Assembly (NCBI GenBank): GCA_026391795.1
Contig: JAPLDI010000019.1
Span: forward strand, 1-62,469
Origin: Bacteroidota bacterium
Lineage (GTDB): Bacteria > Bacteroidota > Bacteroidia > Bacteroidales > FEN-979
Reading direction: 5' to 3'
DNA length: 62,469 bases
Below, in pieces: positions 17,445-25,890 of the stretch (positions are counted from its first letter, which is position 1; each line of letters begins with the position of its first letter). The notes beneath the pieces were generated by a model, which was not told where the DNA came from, ran no database searches, and saw only the letters and a program-made list of their open reading frames with translations. The translations under genes were made by a program, and so were the position numbers.

Positions 17445-18521
17445 ATGCTGAAGAAGAACAAAGGTACAAATCCGCCGCCAAAAGAACTGGGGTACCGGTT
17501 CCCTGCCGAATGGGAACCTCACCGGGCCACATGGCTAAGCTATCCGCATGCTGATTCGTATTCATGGCCCGGTACATTGCCCTCTATTTTCCCATTCTAT
17601 CACCAGTTCATCCGGGAGATAACAAAAGGGGAGAGGGTCTGCGTCAATATCCATAGCAAAGAACTTCTCGATATGGTCAGGGCCGGACTATCACGATCGG
17701 GGCAGGATGTATCGAAGATTGATTTTTTTATCCATCCAACAAATGATGCATGGTGCCGTGACCACGGACCTGCCTTTGTAGTAAATCCCTACGCGAAATC
17801 CCCGCGGATGGTTGTTTGCTGGGAATACGATGCATGGGGTGGAAAATACCCGTACGAACTGGATAAACAGATCCCTGCACTTGTTGCGCAATGCCTGGAT
17901 ATCCCGATGGTTTGCCCGGGTATCGTAATGGAAGGAGGTGCGGTTGAAAGCAACGGAAAAGGCACGCTCCTTACGACTGCCTCCTGCCTCCTCAATAAAA
18001 CGAGGAATCCCCACCTCAGCCAGCAACAAGTTGAAAAATATTTACAGGACTATTACGGAGTGGAGCAGGTTCTCTGGCTGGGCAATGGGATTGACGGGGA
18101 TGATACCCATGGCCATATTGAACACATCACCCGGTTTTTCAGGGAGGATGCGGTGGTAGCCGTTGTGGAGCATGACAAGACCGATCCGAATCACAAGCCG
18201 CTGAAGGATAACCTGAAGCTTTTGAGAGCCATGCGTGAGGCCCATGGAAAACAGCTGGATATTGCTGAACTGCCTATGCCCCCGCCGGTTGTTCATCAGG
18301 GACAACGCCTTCCGGCTTCCTATGCCAATTTCTACATCACCAATCATTCGGTGATTGTTCCTTTGTACCGGTGCAAGGAAGATGATAAGGCAATGACGGT
18401 CATTGAGGAATGCTTTCCCGGGCGCCAGGTCATCGGCATTGATTCTGTTGAGATTATTTGCGGACTGGGTTCCTTTCATCGCCTGAGCCAGCAGGAACCG
18501 GAGGTGAAAAGTGAAAAGTGA
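17445..18521 (+). CDS. Agmatine deiminase family protein with altered active site
   Basis: The product (358 aa) is a full-length member of the agmatine/peptidylarginine deiminase family (PF04371): PAEWEPHRATWLSYPH at the N-terminus, WCRDHGP, and DDTHGHIEHITRFF. In active members the C-terminal motif is GxGxxHC(I/L)(T/S)QQ, with Cys as nucleophile. Here it reads GLGSFHRLSQQEP: codon CGC (Arg) in place of TGC (Cys). The His-x-Asp pair is also changed to HIE. By these residues it may be catalytically dead, or the base may be a sequencing error. Agmatine deiminases turn agmatine into N-carbamoylputrescine. The C-terminal VKSEK and stop lie in a heptad array. Confidence 0.85.
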   Translation: MLKKNKGTNPPPKELGYRFPAEWEPHRATWLSYPHADSYSWPGTLPSIFPFYHQFIREITKGERVCVNIHSKELLDMVRAGLSRSGQDVSKIDFFIHPTNDAWCRDHGPAFVVNPYAKSPRMVVCWEYDAWGGKYPYELDKQIPALVAQCLDIPMVCPGIVMEGGAVESNGKGTLLTTASCLLNKTRNPHLSQQQVEKYLQDYYGVEQVLWLGNGIDGDDTHGHIEHITRFFREDAVVAVVEHDKTDPNHKPLKDNLKLLRAMREAHGKQLDIAELPMPPPVVHQGQRLPASYANFYITNHSVIVPLYRCKEDDKAMTVIEECFPGRQVIGIDSVEIICGLGSFHRLSQQEPEVKSEK

Positions 18522-18559
18522 GTTATGGGATGTGGGATGTGGGATGTGGGATGTGAATG
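18504..18559 (+). repeat. Eight consecutive heptads across the deiminase stop (family F)
   Basis: GTGAAAA, GTGAAAA, GTGAGTT, ATGGGAT, GTGGGAT, GTGGGAT, GTGGGAT, GTGAATG in unbroken register. The stop codon TGA (18519-18521) is formed by the array. Confidence 0.9.
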
Positions 18560-18595
18560 GAAGGATTGATAGATGAACACCGAAGAATACAAACC

Positions 18596-19942
18596 ATGAA
18601 GGGGTTAATCCTGATCATTGATGATGAAGAAACCCTGAGGGGAGCTCTCTCCAGGATCCTGGAACTTGAAGGATACAGGGTTTTTCAGGCAGGTGATGCC
18701 AGGAAAGCTTACCAGTTGCTGGACCAGCAACCAGAGATTCATCTTGTGATCACAGATGTTCGTTTGCCCGGAGAGGACGGACTGCAGGTGCTTGGGAAAA
18801 TAAAATCCCATTATCCCTGGTGCGAGGTCATTGTGGTTACCGCCTTCGGAACAATCCAGGATGGAGTACAGGCCATGAAAATGGGGGCGTTCGATTATGT
18901 TACCAAAGGCGATGGTGATGACCAGATCCTGATTACGGTGGAAAGGGCTGTGGAAAAATCCCGGATGCAAAGAAGGATCCTGGATCTCGAGAAAAAACTG
19001 AAAACCCGTTACAGTTTTGAAAAGATACTGGGCAAATCAAGGGAGATAAAAGAGACCATTCTTCTTGCCGAGAAAGTAGCACCCGCCGACTCAACGGTAC
19101 TCCTGGAAGGTGAGACCGGCACCGGAAAAGAGCTGTTCGCACAATCCATTCATAATTCCAGCCCCCGGAAAAACAAACCTTTCATCGCCGTCAACTGCAG
19201 CGCATTTCCAAAAGAGCTTCTTGAATCAGAACTTTTCGGGTATAAAAAAGGCGCCTTCACCGGTGCCATTTCCGATAAAAAAGGTTTGTTTGAAGAAGCC
19301 AATGAAGGAACACTTTTTCTGGATGAAATCGGCGAGATGAACTATGATCTTCAGGCTAAGCTTTTACGCGTACTGGAGGATCAGACATTTACCAAGATCG
19401 GCGACACCAAACAGGTTCATGTAAATGTGAGGATCCTTGCTGCTACCAACCTTGACTTGTTGAAGGAAGCTCAGTCGGAACGCTTTCGTCCTGATCTTTA
19501 TTACCGTCTTTCTGTTTTCAAGATCCGTCTTCCTTCCCTTCGTGAGCGGATTGAAGATATTGAAGAAATGGCCCTGTTTTTTATCCGGTTTTATTCCATG
19601 AAAGCCAACAAACAGGTGACCGGTATGGATCCGGCTTTTCTGGCACGGCTGAAACACTATGACTGGCCTGGGAATACCCGTGAACTTAAAAATATCATCG
19701 AGCGGACGGTGATCCTGACCGACCATGAGGTACTCACTGCCGATCTCCTGCCCTACGAACTGCTTAGCCCTTCAAGAAGTACAATTGCTGAAGAGTTTGA
19801 AGGCTCCATGGAAGAACTGGAGAAGATCCATATCCGGAAGGTCCTGGCACTGGCAAAAGGCAACAAGACCAAAGCCGCTGATAGGCTTGGCATAGGAATT
19901 CCCACCCTTTACAGGAAGCTCAAGAAATACGGGCTGGAATAA
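18596..19942 (+). CDS. NtrC-family sigma-54-dependent response regulator
   Basis: The 448-aa product has a receiver domain (IIDDEE; phospho-acceptor in VITDVRLPGEDG), an AAA+ sigma-54 interaction domain with Walker A GETGTGKE, the GAFTGA loop that contacts sigma-54, and Walker B GTLFLDEIGEM, and a C-terminal Fis-type HTH (KAADRLGIGIPTLYRKLKK). I start it at ATG 18596 (MKGLILIIDDEE); the open frame begins earlier at 18557. It lies immediately upstream of kdpFABC, where E. coli-type systems would use the OmpR-type KdpE. A dyad and a -24/-12 promoter in the following gap support its role as the Kdp activator (inference). Confidence 0.9.
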   Translation: MKGLILIIDDEETLRGALSRILELEGYRVFQAGDARKAYQLLDQQPEIHLVITDVRLPGEDGLQVLGKIKSHYPWCEVIVVTAFGTIQDGVQAMKMGAFDYVTKGDGDDQILITVERAVEKSRMQRRILDLEKKLKTRYSFEKILGKSREIKETILLAEKVAPADSTVLLEGETGTGKELFAQSIHNSSPRKNKPFIAVNCSAFPKELLESELFGYKKGAFTGAISDKKGLFEEANEGTLFLDEIGEMNYDLQAKLLRVLEDQTFTKIGDTKQVHVNVRILAATNLDLLKEAQSERFRPDLYYRLSVFKIRLPSLRERIEDIEEMALFFIRFYSMKANKQVTGMDPAFLARLKHYDWPGNTRELKNIIERTVILTDHEVLTADLLPYELLSPSRSTIAEEFEGSMEELEKIHIRKVLALAKGNKTKAADRLGIGIPTLYRKLKKYGLE

Positions 19943-19997
19943 ATTACGAATTACGAATTAGGAATTGGGCAGTCCTCAGTCGGCAGTCCTCAGTCAG
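19942..19997 (+). repeat. Eight consecutive heptads at the regulator stop (families A and H)
   Basis: AATTACG, AATTACG, AATTAGG, AATTGGG, CAGTCCT, CAGTCGG, CAGTCCT, CAGTCAG in one register, starting on the last base of the stop codon. Between it and the next array (19998-20030) lies a C-rich tract with 6-bp CACCCA units. Confidence 0.9.
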
Positions 19998-20030
19998 CAC
20001 TTTCCCTCACCCGCACCCACACCCACACAT

Positions 20031-20121
20031 CCAGCATCCAGCATCGAGCATCGAGCATCCAGCATCCAGCATCCAGCATCGAGCATCCAGCATCCAGCAT
20101 CCAGCATCGAGTATCGAGCAT
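20031..20121 (+). repeat. Thirteen heptads of C(C/G)AGCAT (family B) upstream of kdp
   Basis: Thirteen tandem 7-bp units, CCAGCAT or CGAGCAT (one CGAGTAT), end five bases before the palindromic site at 20126. The same family occurs at 41753-41815. Frames reading through it give low-complexity SSIEHRA-type peptides that are not genes. Confidence 0.95.
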
Positions 20122-20125
20122 CCAT

Positions 20126-20163
20126 CCTTTCCACTTTGATACGAACCGTATCATTTTGAAAGG
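20126..20163. promoter_or_regulatory. Candidate enhancer (UAS) dyad for the NtrC-type regulator
   Basis: A perfect inverted repeat TGATACG-AAC-CGTATCA (20137-20153) is nested inside a second one, CCTTTC (20126-20131) / GAAAGG (20158-20163). The centre lies about 140 bp upstream of the predicted sigma-54 start site, the usual distance for an activator site. No T-run follows, so it is not a terminator. Confidence 0.65.
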
Positions 20164-20260
20164 GTGTCTTCTCCTTTTTTTTCCCGGAACGAAACCACAT
20201 TCAAGTTTATTTTCAACAATATCAGTTAATTACAAGGATTAAGCGCCTCAACATCATTCA

Positions 20261-20276
20261 TGGCACGTTCTTCGCT
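20261..20276 (+). promoter_or_regulatory. Sigma-54 (-24/-12) promoter of the kdp operon
   Basis: TGGCACG-TTCT-TCGCT matches the RpoN consensus TGGCACG-N4-TTGCW at every fixed position but one (C for the second T of TTGC). The GG (20262-20263) and GC (20274-20275) doublets have the obligatory 10-bp spacing. Transcription would start near 20287, about 20 bp before the kdpF ATG. Confidence 0.75.
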
Positions 20277-20307
20277 AAAGGCAGCAGGTAAACTAATAGT
20301 ATGCATT

Positions 20308-20385
20308 ATGATCCTTCTGTTGTTGTTGTCGGTTAGCATGTTCGGTTACCTTGTATTTGTACTTCTGCACCCTGAAAAATTCTGA
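20308..20385 (+). CDS. kdpF: KdpF-like small membrane subunit
   Basis: A 25-residue hydrophobic peptide, starting MILLLLLSVSMFGYL and ending VLLHPEKF, lies 20 bp before kdpA. KdpF of other bacteria is a 25-30 residue single-helix peptide ending in a similar L-x-(P/A)-E-x-F tail that stabilises KdpABC. The frame is open back to an ATG at 20260, but that ATG is inside the sigma-54 promoter and upstream of its predicted start site, so I prefer ATG 20308. Confidence 0.75.
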   Translation: MILLLLLSVSMFGYLVFVLLHPEKF

Positions 20386-20405
20386 TCTGATAAAAACTTT
20401 CTGAA

Positions 20406-22103
20406 ATGAGCGGAGTGACTGGAACATTGGTGATTTTTCTGCTGCCCTTCCTGGCAGCAATTCCTTTCGGGATGTATATTTCAAAGGTATATAAGGGAGA
20501 AAGAACCTGGCTGGACTTTCTTCGTCCCCTGGAGAATTTAATTTTCAGGATCTCGGGGATCGATCCGGAAAAAGAGATGACCTGGAAGCAGCATCTCGCC
20601 GCCTTGCTTACGATCAATGCAGTATGGCTGGTTTATGCTTTCGGAATGCTGATCACCCAGACGATTCATTTCTGGAACCCGGATCACAATCCATCCATGA
20701 GTCTTCATCTCGCATTTAACACGGCCGTAAGTTTCGTGGTCAACTGTAACCTGCAGGATTATTCCGGTGAAACAGGCGCATCCTATTTATCCCAGACTGC
20801 CGTTTTTACATTTCTCCAGTTTGTTTCTGCCGCAACCGGGATGGCTGCTGCCGTGGTTATTTTCAATGCATTCCGCGAAAAAACCACCGACAAGCTGGGA
20901 AACTTCTTCAACTACTTTTTAAAATCAATAACACGGATACTTCTACCGGTTGCGATCATCATCGCCGTTGTACTTGTTTTTAAAGGCATCCCCCAGACGT
21001 TCAGGGGAAATGAAACAGTGAAAACCCTGCAAGGCAATATCATGCAGGTTTCAAGAGGCCCTGCCGCATCCATGATCGCCATCAAACACCTGGGTACAAA
21101 CGGGGGCGGGTTCTTCGGGGCCAATTCTGCACATCCCTTTGAAAATCCTGATTATTTCACCAATATCCTGGAGATGTTTGCGCAGATGCTGATCCCATTT
21201 GCAATGGTGTTTGCATTGGGGTTCTATATTAAACGCAAAAAGTTGTCCCGCATCATATTTATCATCATGACCCTGGGATTTCTTTGCCTGGTAGTACCCA
21301 CCATTGCATTTGAAATGAAAGATAACCCGGTTTTCACCCATCTGGGTATAGATCAGCATGCCGGTAATATGGAGGGAAAGGAAGTCCGGTTCGGGGCAGC
21401 CGCCACCGCGTTCTGGAGCATTGCCACCACTGTGATCTCAACCGGTTCGGTAAATGGAATGCACGATAGTTTTACACCCCTTTCGGGGATGATGCAGATG
21501 TTTGCCATGATGATCAATGCATTTTATGGCGGATGCGGTGTCGGGATCCTGAATTATTTCATTTTCATTATCATCGCTGCTTTTATTTCGGGACTCATGG
21601 TAGGCCGGACTCCCGAATTCCTCGGGCGGAAGATTGAAACCAGGGAGATGAAGCTTGCCGTGTTGGTCGCGCTTCTTGGACCTTTTTTCATCCTGGCAGG
21701 TACAGCCATCGCGGCTTATCTTTTCCGTATCGATCCTGCCGGAAAAAGTGCCTGGCTCAACAACCCATCCTTTCATGGTTTTTCGGAGATGCTTTACCAG
21801 TATACTTCCTCCTTTGCAAATAACGGTTCCGGTTTTGAAGGGCTCGGCGACAACACTCCCTTCTGGAATATTACTACAGGTTTTGTGATGCTGATCGGGC
21901 GTTTTATTCCAATCATTGCCCCTGTCGTCCTTGCCGGGTATATGGCGCAGAAGAAGGTTATTCCTCCATCTGCAGGAACACTGAGAACCGATTCCATGAC
22001 TTTTGGTGTCATGACCCTCGCTGTAATCATCGTTGTTGCCGCCCTTGATTACCTTCCCGCATTGGCGCTTGGCCCGATTGCTGAATTTTTATCGTTCCGT
22101 TAA
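20406..22103 (+). CDS. kdpA: Potassium-transporting ATPase subunit KdpA
   Basis: KdpA is the channel-like subunit of the high-affinity potassium pump KdpFABC in the inner membrane. The 565-aa protein has about ten hydrophobic segments and selectivity-filter-type loops, for example NCNLQDYSGE, GTNGGGFFGANSAHPFENP (GTNGGGFFGANSAHPF) and NNGSGFEGL. Its length matches KdpA of other species. kdpB starts 19 bp later. Confidence 0.97.
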   Translation: MSGVTGTLVIFLLPFLAAIPFGMYISKVYKGERTWLDFLRPLENLIFRISGIDPEKEMTWKQHLAALLTINAVWLVYAFGMLITQTIHFWNPDHNPSMSLHLAFNTAVSFVVNCNLQDYSGETGASYLSQTAVFTFLQFVSAATGMAAAVVIFNAFREKTTDKLGNFFNYFLKSITRILLPVAIIIAVVLVFKGIPQTFRGNETVKTLQGNIMQVSRGPAASMIAIKHLGTNGGGFFGANSAHPFENPDYFTNILEMFAQMLIPFAMVFALGFYIKRKKLSRIIFIIMTLGFLCLVVPTIAFEMKDNPVFTHLGIDQHAGNMEGKEVRFGAAATAFWSIATTVISTGSVNGMHDSFTPLSGMMQMFAMMINAFYGGCGVGILNYFIFIIIAAFISGLMVGRTPEFLGRKIETREMKLAVLVALLGPFFILAGTAIAAYLFRIDPAGKSAWLNNPSFHGFSEMLYQYTSSFANNGSGFEGLGDNTPFWNITTGFVMLIGRFIPIIAPVVLAGYMAQKKVIPPSAGTLRTDSMTFGVMTLAVIIVVAALDYLPALALGPIAEFLSFR

Positions 22104-22122
22104 CAGATAAAGGAATCATCCA

Positions 22123-24156
22123 ATGAGTTCAAAAAGAAAAAAAAAGGGGTTACTTGATCAGCGGTTCCTTAAACAGGCCATGGTTCAGTCTTTTGTAAAA
22201 CTGAACCCGGTAAAGATGGTGAAGAACCCCGTGATGTTTACGGTGGAGGCAGGAACGATGGTGATGCTGATCGTTTCGATTTTCACGCTCATCAACCCCC
22301 ATGGAGCGCAGGGAGGTTTTTACTACAACTTCACAATCACGTTTGTTTTGCTGCTAACCTTACTGTTTGCGAATTTTGCAGAAGCCATTGCGGAAGCAAG
22401 AGGGAAAGCCCAGGCTGAATCGCTCAGGAAGACCCGTCACGATACTCCGGCCAACCGGTTGCTCCCGGATGGCAGAGTGGAAAAGGTGAGCTCAGCCATC
22501 CTGAAGAAAGGCGACCTTTTTCTTGTTGCTGCAGGAGAGGTGGTGCCTGCTGATGGCGAGATCGTGGAAGGGATGGCCTCCATCGATGAATCGGCCATTA
22601 CCGGCGAATCTGCCCCGGTAATCCGTGAATCCGGGGGCGATAAATCGGGGGTTACGGGAGGCACTACAGTTCTGTCCGATTCTATCAAAGTACAGGTGAC
22701 AACCCTTCCCGGTGAATCTTTCCTGGATAAAATGATTGCGCTTGTGGAAGGAGCCAGCCGGCAAAAGACACCCAATGAGATCGCGCTGACCATTCTCCTG
22801 GCAGGCTTCACATTGATTTTCATCATTGTCTGTGTAACCTTGAAAGATTATGCGAATACCCTGATCACCATCGCTTCCATGGTGTCTCTTTTTGTCTGCC
22901 TGATTCCGACTACCATCGGCGGATTGCTTTCGGCCATCGGAATTGCAGGCATGGACAGGGCCCTGAGGGCAAATGTGATCAGCAAGTCGGGTAAAGCAGT
23001 TGAAACCGCCGGCGATATTGATGTTCTCCTGCTCGACAAAACAGGCACCATTACCATCGGAAACAGGAAAGCAACAAATTTTTACCCGGCAGACAGTGTT
23101 GACATCCTCCACCTGATCGACTGCAGCACGCTTGCTTCCTTTGCCGACCAGACACCGGAAGGGAAATCGATTGTGGAACTTTCTGCCACAAGAAAAGACA
23201 TTCAGTCGCTCTTCACAGCCCAGGGGAAATTCATCAAATTCACTGCAGAAACAAGATCGAGCGGGATCGACCTGGCTGACGGTAGAAAGATCAGGAAAGG
23301 AGCTTACGATTCTATCCGGAAGATGACAGAATCCTGTGGTAACAAGTTTCCTGCGGAGACCGGGTTGAAGGTAAAAGAGATATCGGAGAATGGCGGTACT
23401 CCGCTGGTCGTTTCTGAAAACAATAACGTGTTGGGTGTCATTGAACTGCAGGACATCATCAAACCTGGCATACAGGAACGTTTTGAACGGTTGCGCAGGA
23501 TGGGCGTGAAGACCGTGATGGTCACCGGGGATAATCCGCTTACAGCAAAATACATCGCCGCAAAAGCAGGTGTGGATGATTTCATCGCAGAAGCAACTCC
23601 TGAAGACAAACTTAATTACATCCGGAAAGAACAGGCAAGCGGCAAACTGGTTGCCATGATGGGCGACGGCACCAACGACGCACCGGCACTTGCCCAGGCC
23701 GATGTGGGTGTTGCCATGAACAGCGGCACTCAGGCAGCCAAAGAAGCCGGCAACATGGTCGACCTTGACAACGATCCCACCAAGCTTATCGAGATCGTAG
23801 AGATCGGGAAGCAGCTGCTGATCACCCGCGGGACCCTGACCACATTTTCGATTGCAAACGATGTTGCAAAATATTTCGCCATTGTACCGGCCCTTTTTAT
23901 TACCTCGATACCTGCCTTACAGTCGCTGAACATCATGCAGCTTCACAGCCCCGAATCAGCGATCCTTTCTGCCGTAATATTTAATGCACTCATCATCCCG
24001 ATGCTGATCCCGCTGGCACTCAGGGGTGTCAAATACCGGCCGATCGGTGCAGGAGCATTGCTGCGCCGGAATCTTCTTATCTATGGTTTTGGAGGAATCA
24101 TTGCCCCATTTATCGGGATTAAGCTGATCGATCTCATTATTCGCTTCATTATCTGA
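22123..24156 (+). CDS. kdpB: Potassium-transporting P-type ATPase subunit KdpB
   Basis: KdpB hydrolyses ATP to drive potassium uptake. Motifs of P-type ATPases are plain: TGES in the actuator domain (AITGESAPV), the phosphorylation site [10 protein letters not shown], and the hinge motif [18 protein letters not shown]. The 677-aa length and seven or so membrane segments fit the family. It sits between kdpA and kdpC. Confidence 0.97.
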   Translation: MSSKRKKKGLLDQRFLKQAMVQSFVKLNPVKMVKNPVMFTVEAGTMVMLIVSIFTLINPHGAQGGFYYNFTITFVLLLTLLFANFAEAIAEARGKAQAESLRKTRHDTPANRLLPDGRVEKVSSAILKKGDLFLVAAGEVVPADGEIVEGMASIDESAITGESAPVIRESGGDKSGVTGGTTVLSDSIKVQVTTLPGESFLDKMIALVEGASRQKTPNEIALTILLAGFTLIFIIVCVTLKDYANTLITIASMVSLFVCLIPTTIGGLLSAIGIAGMDRALRANVISKSGKAVETAGDIDVLLLDKTGTITIGNRKATNFYPADSVDILHLIDCSTLASFADQTPEGKSIVELSATRKDIQSLFTAQGKFIKFTAETRSSGIDLADGRKIRKGAYDSIRKMTESCGNKFPAETGLKVKEISENGGTPLVVSENNNVLGVIELQDIIKPGIQERFERLRRMGVKTVMVTGDNPLTAKYIAAKAGVDDFIAEATPEDKLNYIRKEQASGKLVAMMGDGTNDAPALAQADVGVAMNSGTQAAKEAGNMVDLDNDPTKLIEIVEIGKQLLITRGTLTTFSIANDVAKYFAIVPALFITSIPALQSLNIMQLHSPESAILSAVIFNALIIPMLIPLALRGVKYRPIGAGALLRRNLLIYGFGGIIAPFIGIKLIDLIIRFII

Positions 24157-24167
24157 AAGAAAATACC

Positions 24168-24731
24168 ATGAAAAAGAACCTTCTGCCGTCGCTGATCCTC
24201 ACCCTGATCCTGATCTTTATCCTTGGCTTCCTTTACCCTTTGCTGATCAGGGGCATCGCTTATTTTTCGCCGGGTTCAGGTAACGGAGTGGAAACCGTAT
24301 ACAAGAGCAGGGTAGTCGGGTTCGATCGTATCGGACAATCGTTCACATCCGATAAATTCTTCCAGGGAAGACCTTCCGCGGTAAATTACAATGCAGCAGG
24401 TTCCGGGGGATCCAACAAAAGTATTTATAACCCGGAGTACAGGAAAATCCTTCAATCCCGGCTGGATACTTTTCTGGTTCATAACCCGGGAATAAAGCCA
24501 GCTGACGTGCCTGTTGAACTGATTACGGCATCCGGAAGCGGGCTTGACCCCGATATCTCTCCGGCAGCCGCCTTTGTTCAGGTACAACGCATAGCCCATG
24601 CACGGGGGATTGAAACGGAAAAAATTGCAAACCTGATTGACCGGATGACCGAAAAACCGTTGTTCGGTTTCCTCGGACCCGAAAAAGTAAATGTCCTGAA
24701 GATCAATATAGAACTGGATAAACTTAAATAA
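24168..24731 (+). CDS. kdpC: Potassium-transporting ATPase subunit KdpC
   Basis: KdpC has one N-terminal transmembrane helix (LLPSLILTLILIFILGFLYP) and a periplasmic domain. The family motifs FFQGRPSAVNY (DKFFQGRPSA), ASGSGLDPDISPAAA and IARARG-like IAHARGIE are present. It is 187 aa, normal for KdpC. The split KdpD gene begins 26 bp downstream. Confidence 0.95.
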   Translation: MKKNLLPSLILTLILIFILGFLYPLLIRGIAYFSPGSGNGVETVYKSRVVGFDRIGQSFTSDKFFQGRPSAVNYNAAGSGGSNKSIYNPEYRKILQSRLDTFLVHNPGIKPADVPVELITASGSGLDPDISPAAAFVQVQRIAHARGIETEKIANLIDRMTEKPLFGFLGPEKVNVLKINIELDKLK

Positions 24732-24757
24732 CTTTGTCCCTGGCGACAGATCCTGAT

Positions 24758-25879
24758 ATGGAACAGCGCGAGCAAAATGTGGAAAGGTTTCTTGAGCTCA
24801 TCCGCCAGTCACGGAAAGGCAAATTCAAGCTTTACATCGGGATGATTGCCGGTGTGGGGAAGACCTACCGTATGCTGAAGGAAGTCAGGGGGCTGCTCAG
24901 GAAGGGAATCGATGTCAAGATCGGATTTATTGAAACCCATGGCCGGGAGGATACCGAAAGACAGCTGGAAGGGTTGCCGGTGATTCCGAGGAGAAAGGTT
25001 TTTTACAAAGGGAAAGAGCTGGAAGAAATGGATCTGCAGGCCATTCTGAATATCCATCCGGATATTGTCGTCGTGGATGAACTTGCCCATACCAACGTTC
25101 CGGGTTCAAAACATGATAAACGCTGGCAGGATGTAGTCGAGATCCTTGAGGCAGGGATCAATGTGATCAGTGGGGTAAACATCCAGCACATCGACAGCCT
25201 GAGTGCCGAGATCGAAGAGCTGACCGGTATCGTGGTACAGGAACGCATCCCCGATCATCTTTTGGGGATTGCGGATGAGATCCTGAACATCGACCTTCCT
25301 GCCGATGAACTTATCACCCGTCTGAAGGAAGGGAAGATCTACAAAGAAGGGAAAGTGGAGATCGCCCTGAAAAATTTCTTCCAGCCTGAGAAGATCCTTC
25401 AATTGCGGGAACTTGCACTGAAAGAGGTTGCCGGCCAGGTGGAGCGGAAGATCGAAACAGAGGTTTTTTCTGCAAAACGACGCTCCGAGAAATTTCTTGC
25501 CTGCATCACAACCAACCAGAAAACGGCACGCAAGATCATCCGGAAAACATCCAGGATGGCGAATTACTATACTTCGAGCTGGATCGTTCTGTATGTTCAG
25601 ACCTCCGGTGAAGCGTTTGACAGGATCCGGCTTTCCGATCAGCGGTACCTCCTGAATAACCTGAAACTTGCAACAGAGCTGGGCGCTGAAGTCATCAAGG
25701 TAAAAAGCAACAATGTTGCCTCTGCCATCTTTTCAACGGCTGTGGAGAAGCAGATCAGCACCATCCTCGTTGGAGTTCCTTCGTACACCCTGAAAAAATT
25801 CCTTTTTAACCAGAATACCCTGCGGAAGCTGCTGAAGAAGCTGGCAGGAACCAAAATTGATTTAATCATCGTATCCTAA
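24758..25879 (+). CDS. kdpD: KdpD N-terminal sensor protein lacking the kinase half
   Basis: The product (373 aa) matches only the cytoplasmic N-terminal part of E. coli KdpD. It has the KdpD domain with P-loop-like GMIAGVGKTYRML, DELAHTNVPGSKHDKRW and NIQHIDSL, followed by a Usp-type domain (about 235-373). It has no transmembrane helices and no HisKA/ATPase. I use ATG 24758; an in-frame TTG at 24734 would add eight residues. It probably works with the separate membrane kinase encoded next, 11 bp downstream. Confidence 0.85.
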   Translation: MEQREQNVERFLELIRQSRKGKFKLYIGMIAGVGKTYRMLKEVRGLLRKGIDVKIGFIETHGREDTERQLEGLPVIPRRKVFYKGKELEEMDLQAILNIHPDIVVVDELAHTNVPGSKHDKRWQDVVEILEAGINVISGVNIQHIDSLSAEIEELTGIVVQERIPDHLLGIADEILNIDLPADELITRLKEGKIYKEGKVEIALKNFFQPEKILQLRELALKEVAGQVERKIETEVFSAKRRSEKFLACITTNQKTARKIIRKTSRMANYYTSSWIVLYVQTSGEAFDRIRLSDQRYLLNNLKLATELGAEVIKVKSNNVASAIFSTAVEKQISTILVGVPSYTLKKFLFNQNTLRKLLKKLAGTKIDLIIVS

Positions 25880-25890
25880 CTAGTTTGGCC

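Noticed and set aside
19965-20200. Open frames on both strands with SSIEHRASS- and MLDAGCWMLDA-type repeats
   Set aside because: They are translations of the CCAGCAT heptad array, with no start context or conserved domain. The same applies to 41674-41862.
20260-20307. 41-aa form of KdpF from ATG 20260
   Set aside because: That ATG overlaps the predicted -24 element and is upstream of the predicted transcription start; KdpF is normally 25-30 residues.
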